A stretch of DNA of 42,792 nt from Micromonospora sp. KC606 (GTDB lineage Bacteria; Actinomycetota; Actinomycetes; Mycobacteriales; Micromonosporaceae): the NCBI RefSeq assembly GCF_004348675.1, contig NZ_SMKN01000028.1, positions 1 through 42,792 of the forward strand, written 5' to 3'. The translations under genes were made by a program, and so were the position numbers. How positions within the stretch are numbered: the first letter of the stretch is position 1; the number at the start of each line of letters is the position of its first letter. The notes under the pieces are model-generated. The model was not told where the DNA came from. It did no database searches and saw nothing but the letters and a program-made list of their open reading frames with translations. Positions 15,545 through 23,263 of this stretch are shown here, piece by piece.

Positions 15545-16015
15545 GTGGACGATATGGACTGGGCGCTGCTCCGGGAGTTGCAGGCCGACGCGCGGCTGTC
15601 GTACAGCGAACTGTCCCGGCGGGTGCACCTGTCCCCGCCGGCGGTCGCCGAGCGGGTGCGCCGGTTGGAGGAGACCGGGGTGATCCTCGGGTATCACGCC
15701 CACGTCGACCTGACCCGGGCCGGCCGCAGCGTGCTCGCCCTGATCCGGATGTCCTGCTATGGGCCGCGCTGCATCCTGCACGACCCGGAGGTGGTCGGCT
15801 GGCCGGAGATCCGCGAGATCCATCGGATCACCGGCGACGCGTGCAGCGTGCTGAAGGTCGCCGCCGGCTCGATGGAGAACTTCGAGGCCGTCATCGACCG
15901 GCTCGCCCCGTACGGGCAACCGTCCAGCACCATGGTGCTGTCCACCCCGCTGGACTGGCACCCGGTCGCCCCGCTGCCGTCCAGCACCGCCACGGCCGCG
16001 CCGCGACGTCGCTGA
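15545..16015 (+). CDS. Lrp/AsnC family transcriptional regulator
   Basis: A 156-residue regulator. The N-terminal winged helix is clear: MDWALLRELQADARLSYSEL then SRRVHLSPPAVAERVRRLEE and GVILGYHAHVD. The C-terminal RAM/ligand-binding domain follows (VLALIRMSC through IHRITGDACSVLKVAAGSME). The divergent position next to kynA strongly suggests it controls the kyn operon in response to tryptophan, kynurenine or a related amino acid, in the manner of KynR-type regulators (inference from context). The GTG start lies 6 nt after a -10 hexamer, implying a leaderless mRNA. The last 15 residues are low-complexity. Confidence 0.92.
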   Translation: MDDMDWALLRELQADARLSYSELSRRVHLSPPAVAERVRRLEETGVILGYHAHVDLTRAGRSVLALIRMSCYGPRCILHDPEVVGWPEIREIHRITGDACSVLKVAAGSMENFEAVIDRLAPYGQPSSTMVLSTPLDWHPVAPLPSSTATAAPRRR

Positions 16016-16097
16016 GCACCCCGGGTGGGCTTCGCCCTCGGGCCGGCTGGTATCACCCTCAGTGAACGGCTCCGCGAAGTCCGGCATCCCCACCACG

Positions 16098-16227
16098 GCC
16101 CTTTGCTCTGCTGCCATGGACGCGTCGGTCACCCACCACTACTCGTGATGTCTGACCCGACGAGCCGATCCACGCGCGACATGCCTGCTCAGCCCGCTGG
16201 TGCGGATAAGGCAGCAGAGCAAAGGGC
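16098..16227. repeat. 130-nt element with 18-bp inverted repeats
   Basis: GCCCTTTGCTCTGCTGCC (16098-16115) and its exact complement at 16210-16227 enclose 94 nt. The arms are purine/pyrimidine-skewed and less GC-rich than the surroundings. A MITE or a dispersed intergenic repeat is the likeliest reading; a long terminator for the Lrp gene is the alternative. No transposase and no clear target duplication are seen. Confidence 0.55.
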
Positions 16228-16299
16228 GCGAAGGGCAGCGCTGGACCCCAGACCGCTCCCCAACTCACGGTCACCCTCGCGCCCGCACCTACGGGCGGC

Positions 16300-16406
16300 G
16301 AATCCGCCGCGCGGCGTGACGGGTGATCGCGGTTTGCCACCCCGGCAACGGGAATGCAGCCCCGGACACCCGTCGCAGGATTCCGGCGCGCGTGCCGGGA
16401 GGGGAG
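16300..16406 (+). promoter_or_regulatory. Candidate structured 5' leader (riboswitch-like)
   Basis: Stems nest in order: GAATCC (16300-16305) with GGATTC (16378-16383), GACGGGTG (16318-16325) with CACCCGTC (16367-16374), and inside these two hairpins, TTGCC/GGCAA (16334-16348) and CGGG/CCCG (16349-16364). A last hairpin CCGGC/GCCGG (16383-16398) touches the ribosome site GGAGGGGAG at 16398-16406. It ends 5 nt before the ATG of the exported protein gene. It does not match riboswitch consensus sequences I can recall. Confidence 0.4.
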
Positions 16407-16410
16407 AATC

Positions 16411-16926
16411 ATGCGGGGGCTCATCGGGCACCATCGTGCCTTTTCCGCCGTACTGGCGATGGTCGTGGCGTTCGTGCTGATCGGGGCGACACCTGCCCGC
16501 GCGGGCGAGAACACGTTCGTCGAGGTCACGCCGAACACCGCGCAGGCCGGCACCCGGGTGAACATCCGGGCCAGCTGCGACAAGACCAACAACCAGCAGG
16601 CCACCGTGCAGTCCGACGCGTTCGGCCGGGTGGTGCTGCGGCCGGAGAACGGCTTCCTGGCCGGGGCGGTCACCATCCCGAACGGCAAGGAGGCGGGCGA
16701 ATATCCGGTCGATCTGCGCTGCGCCAACGGCAACACCGCGTCGACCGTGCTCACCGTGCTGAACATGACCCAGCCGACCAAGGGTCCGGCGACCGGGGGC
16801 GGCGGCACCGCGGACGACCGCGGGGCCGGCTCACTGCTGCTGGTCGGCGGCCTGGTCGCGGTCGCCGTGGTGGCCGGACTCGGGATGTTCGGCGGGGGCC
16901 GTCGTCGGGCCGGGAACGGCTCCTGA
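16411..16926 (+). CDS. Exported, membrane-anchored hypothetical protein (sortase-linked)
   Basis: A 171-residue secreted protein. The signal peptide runs AVLAMVVAFVLIGATPARAG with likely cleavage after ARA. The mature part (about 33-130) looks like an Ig/beta-sandwich: VEVTPNTAQAGTRVNIRASC and then YPVDLRCANGNTASTVLTVL, with two Cys that can form a disulfide. A Gly/Thr-rich linker is followed by a membrane helix LLLVGGLVAVAVVAGLGMF and a basic tail GRRRAGNGS. This is the layout of a sortase substrate, but I see no LPxTG-type motif before the helix. The ATG has a strong ribosome site. The class F sortase gene follows 12 nt downstream, so the two are probably one operon. Confidence 0.82.
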   Translation: MRGLIGHHRAFSAVLAMVVAFVLIGATPARAGENTFVEVTPNTAQAGTRVNIRASCDKTNNQQATVQSDAFGRVVLRPENGFLAGAVTIPNGKEAGEYPVDLRCANGNTASTVLTVLNMTQPTKGPATGGGGTADDRGAGSLLLVGGLVAVAVVAGLGMFGGGRRRAGNGS

Positions 16927-16938
16927 CACCACGCCGCC

Positions 16939-17751
16939 ATGGCTCGTCCACGTTCGCGTCCGCCACGGCCGCACCGGGTCCGGGCCGCCGCCCGGCTGGT
17001 GGCGCGCGCCGCCGGCCGCCTGCGCCGGGTGGCCGGCCACGCCGTCACCGCCAGCGTGACCACCACTGATTCGGTCGCCAACGCGGCTGCGGTACGGCCG
17101 GCGACCCGCCGCCCGGCCCGGCCCCGGGGCACCGCCCCGGGGCCGGGGCTGCCGGTCATGGTGGTCGCTGGACTGATGGTGCTGATCGTCGCGTTGCTCG
17201 GCGCCGAACGGGTGACCGGCCTCAGCCTGCTGCCGGACCGGTTCATCGCCGGGCTGCGCCCTCCGCCGAGGGGGTTCCCGGTGCTGCCGGCGAGCCCACC
17301 GACGAGCATCGCGATCGACCGGATCGACGTACGGGCTCCGGTTCACCATGTCGGCATCGCCCCGGACGGCAGCATCGGGGTGCCGGATGCCGCCCGCGCC
17401 CAGGAGGCGGGCTGGTACGACCAGGGCCCGGCGCCCGGCCAGTACGGCCCGGCGGTGATCGTCGGGCACGTCGACACCAGTAGCGGGCCGGCCGTCTTCC
17501 ACGGGCTGCGGAACCTGCGCGACGGCGACGAGGTCGAGGTGACCCGCGAGGACGGGAAGGTGGCCGTCTTCGAGGTCGACCAGGTGCAGCGGCACGGCAA
17601 GGAGAATCTGCCGGTGGACGAGGTCTACGGCGACTTCAGCCGCCCCAACCTCCGGTTGATCACCTGTGGCGGACGTTGGGTGGGCGGTGACACCGGGTAC
17701 GCCGACAACGTGGTGGTGTACGCCTCCCTGGTCCGCGCCCACGACGGATGA
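16939..17751 (+). CDS. Class F sortase
   Basis: A membrane-tethered cysteine transpeptidase (270 residues) that acts outside the cell. A basic, Arg/Pro-rich cytoplasmic N-terminus is followed by one membrane helix VMVVAGLMVLIVALLGA. The sortase barrel follows: SIAIDRIDVRAPVHHVGI, the catalytic His177 in VIVGHVDT, and the catalytic Cys243 in LRLITCGG. The usual catalytic Arg near the end (YRDN in many relatives) reads YADN here; Arg246 in CGGRW might take its place. It starts 12 nt after the exported protein gene, its presumed partner. A cell-wall anchoring or surface-protein maturation role is inferred. Confidence 0.88.
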   Translation: MARPRSRPPRPHRVRAAARLVARAAGRLRRVAGHAVTASVTTTDSVANAAAVRPATRRPARPRGTAPGPGLPVMVVAGLMVLIVALLGAERVTGLSLLPDRFIAGLRPPPRGFPVLPASPPTSIAIDRIDVRAPVHHVGIAPDGSIGVPDAARAQEAGWYDQGPAPGQYGPAVIVGHVDTSSGPAVFHGLRNLRDGDEVEVTREDGKVAVFEVDQVQRHGKENLPVDEVYGDFSRPNLRLITCGGRWVGGDTGYADNVVVYASLVRAHDG

Positions 17752-17760
17752 GCGACCGGC

Positions 17761-18306
17761 TCAGGCGGCCTCGGTCTCGCGCAGCGACTCCCGCAGGTCG
17801 AGCCAGTCGGCCCAGCGGGGGTCGGGGGCGCGGTGGCCGAGCACTCGCCAGGCCGTCCCCTTGGGCGCGGCGGGCAAACTGTGCAACCGCCAGCCCAGTT
17901 CGGCGGGGGTCTTGTCGCCCTTCGTGTGGTTGCACCGGGCACAGGCGGCGACCACGTTCTCCCACGCGTGCCGGCCGCCCCGGCTGCGCGGGAAGACGTG
18001 GTCGATGGTTTCCGCCGGGCCCCGGCAGTACGCGCACCGCCCGCCGTCGCGGGCGAATATGGCCCGCCGGGAGAGCCCGACGTGGGTACGGTACGGCACC
18101 CGGACGAAGCGGGTGAGCCGGACCACCGAGGGGACCGGCAGGGCACTTCGGGCGCTGTGCAGGATGCCCTCGCCGTCGGCGACGCAGACCGCCTTGGCGG
18201 TGAGCACGAGGATCGCGGCGCGACGCACCGACACGACACACAGCGGCTCGTAGGTGGCGTTGAGTACCAACGCGCCGGAGCCCACCATGGGTCGTATGTC
18301 AGGCAT
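17761..18306 (-). CDS. HNH endonuclease family protein
   Basis: A 181-residue protein with the treble-clef HNH zinc fold in its second half: FARDGGRCAYCRG, then ETIDHVFPRSRGGRHAWEN and VVAACARCNHTKGDKTP, giving two CxxC pairs and the D-H...N...H core. The N-terminal half (VGSGALVLNATYEPLCVVSV) is the conserved extension of a widespread actinobacterial HNH subgroup. The biological role is not established; DNA repair or restriction is possible. Start ATG 18304-18306 has GGGAGGG upstream. It converges on the sortase gene with only 9 nt between stops, and is divergent from the MscS gene. Confidence 0.9.
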   Translation of the reverse strand: MPDIRPMVGSGALVLNATYEPLCVVSVRRAAILVLTAKAVCVADGEGILHSARSALPVPSVVRLTRFVRVPYRTHVGLSRRAIFARDGGRCAYCRGPAETIDHVFPRSRGGRHAWENVVAACARCNHTKGDKTPAELGWRLHSLPAAPKGTAWRVLGHRAPDPRWADWLDLRESLRETEAA

Positions 18307-18432
18307 CGTGCTCACCCTCCCGGTCCAGCCGCTCCCACCGCTGGCCACGCCGGCCGTGGCCCGGGCACAGGGGTGACCACGACCGACGCCGGCGGGATCA
18401 CCGACGTCCGTTGCGCCAATCGTCCCTGATAA

Positions 18433-18463
18433 GACCCCGGATTGCACGCACTAATCCGGGGTC
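18433..18463. promoter_or_regulatory. Perfect 11-bp dyad between divergent genes
   Basis: GACCCCGGATT (18433-18443) and AATCCGGGGTC (18453-18463) flank 9 nt. It lies between the HNH and MscS genes, just upstream of a -10-like TAGGCT (18469-18474) facing MscS, covering the place where a -35 would be. An operator is therefore likelier than a terminator. Confidence 0.5.
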
Positions 18464-18468
18464 CCCCG

Positions 18469-18474
18469 TAGGCT
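18469..18474 (+). promoter_or_regulatory. -10-like TAGGCT facing MscS gene
   Basis: TAGGCT would start transcription near 18481. No clear -35 is present; the region is occupied by the 18433-18463 dyad. Confidence 0.35.
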
Positions 18475-18589
18475 TTCTCCCGGTCGTGCGAGGATGGCCG
18501 GTTCGACACCGATGATCATCAACTGCGGCGACCCGGGCGGCCGGCGGGTCGCCGGCGGGCCCTGCTCCGCCGTGGGGTACGAAAGCAGG

Positions 18590-19648
18590 GTGCACACCGC
18601 CGATCTGACGATCCTCGCCGAGCCGATCATCGACCCTTCCCCGTCACGGACCTGCCTCGACGACCCCCTGTGCGAGTTTGTGCTGAAGACGAGCGGGTCG
18701 ACCTGGTTCGCCGAGGGCAGCTACTGGATCGTGCTCAAGCCGCTGCGGATCGTCCTGATCCTGCTGCTGGCGCTGGCCGCCCGGTGGGCGCTGCACCGGA
18801 CCATCAACCGGCTGGTCCGCTCCACCAGTGAGAGCACCATGCCCACCCTGCTGCGGCCGTTGCGGGAGCGGATCCCGTCGGCGGCGGTGGACCCGGAGCA
18901 GTTCGTCCCGGAGCGACGCCGGCAACGGGCCGAGGCGATCGGCTCGGTGCTGCGCAGCATGGTCACCGCCTTCGTCTTCGGCATCGCGCTGCTGATGGTG
19001 CTCAAGGAGTTCAGCTTCGACCTCGCCCCGCTACTGGCCAGCGCCGGAATCGCCGGGGTGGCGCTGGGCTTCGGCGCACAGAGCCTGGTGAAGGATTTGA
19101 TCGCCGGCCTGTTCATGCTCATCGAGGACCAGTACGGCGTGGGCGACACGGTCGACCTGGGTGAGGCCACCGGCGTGGTCGAGGCGGTGGGGCTGCGCGT
19201 GACCACGGTCCGTGACGGGCGCGGGGTGCTCTGGTACATCCGCAACGGCGAGATCGTCCGGGTCGGGAACAAGAGCCAGGGCTGGGCGCTGGTGGTGGTG
19301 GACCTGCCGATCGGGTTCGCCGGCACCGAGGAGGCCAGCGCCGTGCTGCGGACCGCCGCGGCTTCGGTGGCCATGGACCCGGAGCTGGCGCCGGAGATCG
19401 TCGAAGCGCCGGAGGTGCTGGGCGTGGAACAGATGACGGTCGACGGCGCGGTGATCCGGACGGTGGTCAAGACGACGGCCGACGGCCAGTTCGCCGTCGG
19501 CCGGGAGCTGCGCCGCCGGCTCGCCGAGGCGCTGGAGAACTCGGGCATCACCGCGAAGATCGCCGCCGCCCGGCTCTACCCGGGCCTGCCGATGCCCGCG
19601 CCGGGGGGCGGGGCCGCCCCGCACACCGGCCAGGGTGGTGCCACCTGA
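18590..19648 (+). CDS. MscS-type mechanosensitive ion channel
   Basis: A small-conductance mechanosensitive channel that releases solutes on osmotic downshock (inner membrane). About 352 residues from GTG 18590. After a short periplasmic stretch come membrane helices YWIVLKPLRIVLILLLALAA and VLRSMVTAFVFGIALLMVL, then the pore helix ASAGIAGVALGFGAQSLVKD, whose Gly/Ala pattern is diagnostic. The beta domain is EDQYGVGDTVDLGEATGVVE, and the C-terminal alpha/beta domain follows. In-frame ATGs at 18494 and 18512 would add a Gly/Arg-rich lead of up to 32 residues. The start is uncertain; the family call is not. Confidence 0.88.
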   Translation: MHTADLTILAEPIIDPSPSRTCLDDPLCEFVLKTSGSTWFAEGSYWIVLKPLRIVLILLLALAARWALHRTINRLVRSTSESTMPTLLRPLRERIPSAAVDPEQFVPERRRQRAEAIGSVLRSMVTAFVFGIALLMVLKEFSFDLAPLLASAGIAGVALGFGAQSLVKDLIAGLFMLIEDQYGVGDTVDLGEATGVVEAVGLRVTTVRDGRGVLWYIRNGEIVRVGNKSQGWALVVVDLPIGFAGTEEASAVLRTAAASVAMDPELAPEIVEAPEVLGVEQMTVDGAVIRTVVKTTADGQFAVGRELRRRLAEALENSGITAKIAAARLYPGLPMPAPGGGAAPHTGQGGAT

Positions 19649-19955
19649 CCTGGGAAGAACCCGGCAATGAGGCGGCGGTGGCGACTACCACGCGGCCGCT
19701 GCCGCACGCCGCTGGAGCCGTTGATCCGAATTCCGGGGGTTCCCGACCACAAGACCCTTCGGGTATCGTCCGTTCGTTCAGTCGGAGATGCGACGATCAA
19801 TCCGTTCACCCTAGCCAGGGCTCAGACGATCGGGCAGAATCCGGAGCACGCGCTCCCGCCGGAGCGTACCCATTTCCTCGCTGATCCGTAGATCTGACGA
19901 CGAGGTCCCGCCAGGCCGTCACGAGTGGCCGTCGGCGGGCCCGATGGAGGCGACG
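19649..19955. other. Gene-free stretch upstream of MFS gene
   Basis: These 307 nt carry a short hairpin, CGCTCC (19851-19856) with GGAGCG (19861-19866), and presumably the promoter of the transporter gene. I see no coding frame and no strong promoter. Confidence 0.4.
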
Positions 19956-21338
19956 GTGTCCGACGAGCGAGCCTCTCCGGACCGCCCGGCAACATTCCGT
20001 GAAGTGTTCGGCCAGCCCGAGTACCGAGCGATCTTCGCCGCCAGCCTGCTGTCCTGGATCGGCGACTACCTCGCGAAGGCCGCGGTCACCGTCCTGGTCT
20101 ATCAGGAGAGCAAGTCGATCGCCCTCTCCGCCGCCGCGTTCGCCGTCAGCTATCTCCCCTGGCTCGCCGGCGGGCCGCTGCTCGCGGCGCTGGCCGAGCG
20201 GTACCCGTACCGCCGGGTGATGGTGGTCTGCGACCTGGTCCGGATGACGCTGATGGCGCTGATCGCGGTGCCGCACACACCGGTCTGGGTGATCCTCGCC
20301 CTGCTCTTCGCCACCACCCTCGCCAATCCACCCAGCCAGGCCGCCAGGTCGGCTCTGCTGCCGACCATCCTCAACGGCGACCGGCTGGTCGTCGCGCTGT
20401 CACTGAACGCCAGCACCGGCCAGGCCGCGCAGGTCGTCGGTTACCTGCTCGGGGCCGCCGTGGCCGCGGTGAACCCGACCGTCGCGCTGCTGGTCAACGC
20501 GGCGACCTTCGCCGTCTCGGCCGTGCTGGTCCGGTGGGGCGTCCGTGACCGGGCCCCGGCGATGAGCGCCGCGCACCGCAGTCATCTGCTCCGGGAGACC
20601 GGCGAGGGATTCCGCATCGTCTTCGGCAACCCCGTCCTGCGGTCGATCGCCGTGCTGGTCTTCAGCGCCATGCTCTTCTCCATCGTCCCCGAGGGACTCG
20701 CCGCCGCCTGGGCCGGCGAGCGGGCCGACGCCCGGCTGGGCAGCGGCCCGGCGCAGGCCCTGATCATGGCGGCCGGCCCGGTCGGCTTCATCCTGGGTGG
20801 ACTGCTGGTCGGGCGGGCGGTCGCGCCGGCCCGTCGGATCGCCCTGATGCGCCCCCTGGCGGTGGCCGCACCACTGGTGCTGGTGCCCGCGCTGCTCGAC
20901 CCGCCGCCACTGGTGGTGGCCCTGCTCGCCGGCGCATGCGGATTCGCCGTGGCGGGGGTGCTGCCGACCGCCAACGGGCTCTTCGTCCGCGCCCTGCCCA
21001 ACGGGTTCCGGGCCCGCGCCTTCGGCGTGATGGCCACCGGCATGCAGGTGATCCAGGGGGGTGCCGTACTGGTCACCGGTATGTTCGCCGACCGGTTCTC
21101 CATCCCCCTGGTGGTCGGCGTGTGGAGCGCCGCCGGCGTCCTGCTGATGCTCGTCGCGGCACTACGTTGGCCCGACGGGTCGACCGTCGAGGCGGCGGTG
21201 GCGGCGGCCAACCGGGCCAACGCCGGCGAGGTCACCGACCGGGACGGGCCGCCCGCTCCCGTGGGGGCCCATCCCGTGGCCGATCGGCCGGTCACGGACG
21301 GCCGGACCGACGAACGGACCGCCGCAGCCCCGCGGTGA
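19956..21338 (+). CDS. MFS transporter
   Basis: A major-facilitator permease of about 460 residues with roughly ten to twelve membrane helices. The early FGQPEYRAIFAASLLSWIGD and YQESKSIALSAAAFAVSYLP match the DHA-type efflux subgroup (EntS/MdtG-like). Loop 2-3 reads ERYPYRRVMVVCDLVRM, the MFS motif A region. The substrate cannot be inferred; drug or metabolite export is typical of the group. The last 45 residues are hydrophilic and disordered. GTG 19956 is chosen because GGAGG lies 5 nt upstream; ATG 19944 overlaps that site. It is followed after 67 nt by the truncated haemoglobin gene. Confidence 0.9.
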   Translation: MSDERASPDRPATFREVFGQPEYRAIFAASLLSWIGDYLAKAAVTVLVYQESKSIALSAAAFAVSYLPWLAGGPLLAALAERYPYRRVMVVCDLVRMTLMALIAVPHTPVWVILALLFATTLANPPSQAARSALLPTILNGDRLVVALSLNASTGQAAQVVGYLLGAAVAAVNPTVALLVNAATFAVSAVLVRWGVRDRAPAMSAAHRSHLLRETGEGFRIVFGNPVLRSIAVLVFSAMLFSIVPEGLAAAWAGERADARLGSGPAQALIMAAGPVGFILGGLLVGRAVAPARRIALMRPLAVAAPLVLVPALLDPPPLVVALLAGACGFAVAGVLPTANGLFVRALPNGFRARAFGVMATGMQVIQGGAVLVTGMFADRFSIPLVVGVWSAAGVLLMLVAALRWPDGSTVEAAVAAANRANAGEVTDRDGPPAPVGAHPVADRPVTDGRTDERTAAAPR

Positions 21339-21393
21339 CGTGACCGTCGCCGCCCCGGGCCGTGGCCGGCGACCGCCGGACGGGGACGCCTGG

Positions 21394-21399
21394 CAGGAT
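21394..21399 (+). promoter_or_regulatory. -10-like CAGGAT before glbO
   Basis: CAGGAT ends 6 nt before the GTG at 21406, so glbO may have its own leaderless transcript. Confidence 0.4.
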
Positions 21400-21405
21400 G
21401 GAACG

Positions 21406-21828
21406 GTGAACCCCGCAGGTGAGTCCGAGCGTACCGAGCCGTCGACGACCCTCTTCGAAGCGGTCGGCGGCGAGCCCACCTTCCGCAAGCTGGTCGACGA
21501 GTTCTACGCCGGCGTCGCCGCCGACCCGTTGCTGCGCCCGATGTACCCCGAGGAGGACCTCGGCCCGGCCGCCGACCGCCTGACCCTCTTCCTCATGCAG
21601 TACTGGGGCGGCCCGAACACCTACTCGTCACAGCGTGGGCACCCACGGTTGCGGATGCGGCACGCGCCGTACCGGATCGGCGCCGCGGAGCGGGACGCGT
21701 GGCTACGCCACATGCGACGCGCGGTCGACCGGCTGGACCTACCGCCGGAGATCGCCGGGGTGCTCTGGGACTACCTGGAGCGGGCGGCCTACTTCATGGT
21801 GAACGTCATGGAGGACCCGGCCGGCTAG
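21406..21828 (+). CDS. glbO: Group 2 truncated haemoglobin
   Basis: A 140-residue trHbO that binds oxygen on a 2-over-2 globin haem; related proteins help handle oxygen, nitric oxide and peroxide (family knowledge). Key positions are seen: Tyr34 (B10) in DEFYAGVA, proximal His86 (F8) in RHAPYRIG and Trp99 (G8) in DAWLRHM. MYPEEDLGPAADRLTLFLMQYWGGP is the typical middle part. The GTG start is supported by a -10 hexamer 6 nt upstream. It lies between the MFS gene and a converging YbjN gene; the position near pepN and ettA parallels mycobacterial glbO. Confidence 0.94.
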   Translation: MNPAGESERTEPSTTLFEAVGGEPTFRKLVDEFYAGVAADPLLRPMYPEEDLGPAADRLTLFLMQYWGGPNTYSSQRGHPRLRMRHAPYRIGAAERDAWLRHMRRAVDRLDLPPEIAGVLWDYLERAAYFMVNVMEDPAG

Positions 21829-21835
21829 CCCGGCC
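21819..21835. terminator. Small hairpin at glbO stop
   Basis: GGCCGG (21819-21824) pairs with CCGGCC (21830-21835) around the TAG stop codon. It is a modest hairpin between converging genes and may aid termination. Confidence 0.35.
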
Positions 21836-21869
21836 CCTTCCGCACCCGCCGCGTCCGCCGCCCGACGGT

Positions 21870-22454
21870 CTACAGCAGCGCGCCCTCGTCGTGCAGCCAG
21901 TCGACGAAGGTGGTCGCGACGGCCGCGCCACAGTCGAGCATCTCCACCAGGAGCGCGTCGTGGATGCCGGCGCCGAGCGGCACCTGGAGCTCGGCGTAGA
22001 TGGGCAACTGCCCGCGCTCGGTCGGGTCGCCGATGTATGCCTTGCAGAACCGGCGGGTGTGGTTCCACTCGTTGACCACCCGGTAGGCCCGGTCCGCCCA
22101 GTCCGGGGGGACGGTGGCGTGTGGACGGGCCCGCATCACCAGGATCTCGTCTTCCGGGCCCTCCAGAGTGACCAGCACCGCGTGCCGTTCCCACATGGCC
22201 AGCAGGTTGCCGTCACCGTCGGCCAGGTAGCGCACGTCGAGCAGGTCGAGCGCGTCGCAGACCCGACGCAGGGTGACCGGCGCGACCGCGGGCGGCCTGT
22301 CGCCGATCCCCGGCCGGTCGGCGGCCGTGCAGTCGTCACCCGGCTGCCGGGGGGACGGCGGCCCGACCCGGACGGTGCTGTCCACTGTGATCCCGCTTCG
22401 AGTTTCCTGGTCGCCACCTGCGGCGGAACCAGGGCGCCATGACCACCACGGCAT
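21870..22454 (-). CDS. YbjN domain protein
   Basis: A 194-residue protein. The C-terminal two-thirds form the YbjN fold, a type III secretion chaperone-like alpha/beta domain: VTLRRVCDALDLLDVRYLAD, AYRVVNEWNHTRRFCKAYIG then DPTERGQLPIYAELQVPLGA. YbjN proteins are linked to stress tolerance in enterobacteria, but the role in actinobacteria is unclear. The ATG at 22452-22454 has GAGGTG upstream and the lead MPWWSWRPGSAAGGDQETR looks coding; a GTG at 22385 is an alternative that drops 23 residues. It converges on glbO. Confidence 0.82.
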   Translation of the reverse strand: MPWWSWRPGSAAGGDQETRSGITVDSTVRVGPPSPRQPGDDCTAADRPGIGDRPPAVAPVTLRRVCDALDLLDVRYLADGDGNLLAMWERHAVLVTLEGPEDEILVMRARPHATVPPDWADRAYRVVNEWNHTRRFCKAYIGDPTERGQLPIYAELQVPLGAGIHDALLVEMLDCGAAVATTFVDWLHDEGALL

Positions 22455-22574
22455 CGCCCGCGCACCTCACTCCCCAGCGGATCCGGACGCCTACGGTGCG
22501 TTGGATCCGAGCATGGACGGTACCCGGATAGCCGGCTTGAGGCACCCCCCCAACGACAGCACCAGCCCAGAAGG

Positions 22575-22589
22575 ATGACCAATGGTCAT
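22575..22589. promoter_or_regulatory. ATGACC-AAT-GGTCAT dyad
   Basis: A perfect 6-bp dyad with 3-nt centre overlaps the stop codon of the gene at 22586-23263. It might be an operator for the YbjN gene or a minor terminator. Confidence 0.25.
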
Positions 22590-23263
22590 ACTTTCGGGTG
22601 ATCCTTGCGGGGTTGGATGGCGAGTTCGGAAACCTTCCGCGACCATGCCGCTCCGTACGGTCCGATCAGTCCGACCCAGCGGCCGGCCACCCGGACCTGG
22701 ACCGCCCCTGCCGCGTCAGCCGGCCCGAGGAAGCCCATCCGGACCACCCCCTGCACCAACCGCTGGCTCACCTCGACCGGCTCACCCGACGCCTCGTCGG
22801 GGGTCACCACCATCGCGACGTGGTCCAGCAGCGCGTCGCGCAGCATCCGCTGCCCCACCGCACGCCCACCGACCCCGTGCGCCGCCGCGCTGCGCAGGGC
22901 ACCCGCCGCCGCCTCGGCGATCCGGCGCAACTCACCGACCGGCACCTCCTCCACCGGCCGGCTCGCCACCGGCGGCAGCGGCCAGCGCCACCGGTCGTCC
23001 CGCCGGGCCGGTAACGCGGCGTCGGCCGACTCCAGCCGGGCCAGCAGGTCGGCGGCGGTGACGGTCACATCGCCCGGGGCGTGGCCGGCGACCGTACGGA
23101 CCACCAGCACCTCCCACGGCAGCCGGGCCCACAGCGCCGTCCGTCCGGCCCCGTCGACCGGCCGGAGCCGGACCACGGTGGACGGGTCGAAGCGGACCAG
23201 CCGGGCCAGGAAGGCGCCCGCGTCGGCGACCCCGGCCAGCCCGTGCCCCGGCGCCCCGCTCAC
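22586..23263 (-). CDS. Conserved hypothetical protein
   Basis: A 225-residue soluble protein. The N-terminal half has VRLRPVDGAGRTALWARLPWEVLVVRTV, and the C-terminal half VGQRMLRDALLDHVAMVVTP and AGRWVGLIGPYGAAWSR, with no membrane segment or known catalytic motif. I do not recognise a named family, though the sequence looks conserved and well folded. The GTG start overlaps the thioesterase stop as GTGA, so it is translated with that gene in the ettA operon. A role connected with the thioesterase or with translation is only a guess from position. Confidence 0.8.
   Translation of the reverse strand: MSGAPGHGLAGVADAGAFLARLVRFDPSTVVRLRPVDGAGRTALWARLPWEVLVVRTVAGHAPGDVTVTAADLLARLESADAALPARRDDRWRWPLPPVASRPVEEVPVGELRRIAEAAAGALRSAAAHGVGGRAVGQRMLRDALLDHVAMVVTPDEASGEPVEVSQRLVQGVVRMGFLGPADAAGAVQVRVAGRWVGLIGPYGAAWSRKVSELAIQPRKDHPKV

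Larger units (their letters stand above)
16016..16410. other. Gene-free stretch of 395 nt
   Basis: It holds an 18-bp inverted repeat pair spanning 16098-16227 and, nearer the next gene, a set of nested stems (16300-16406). I find no coding frame with normal composition. Confidence 0.6.
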
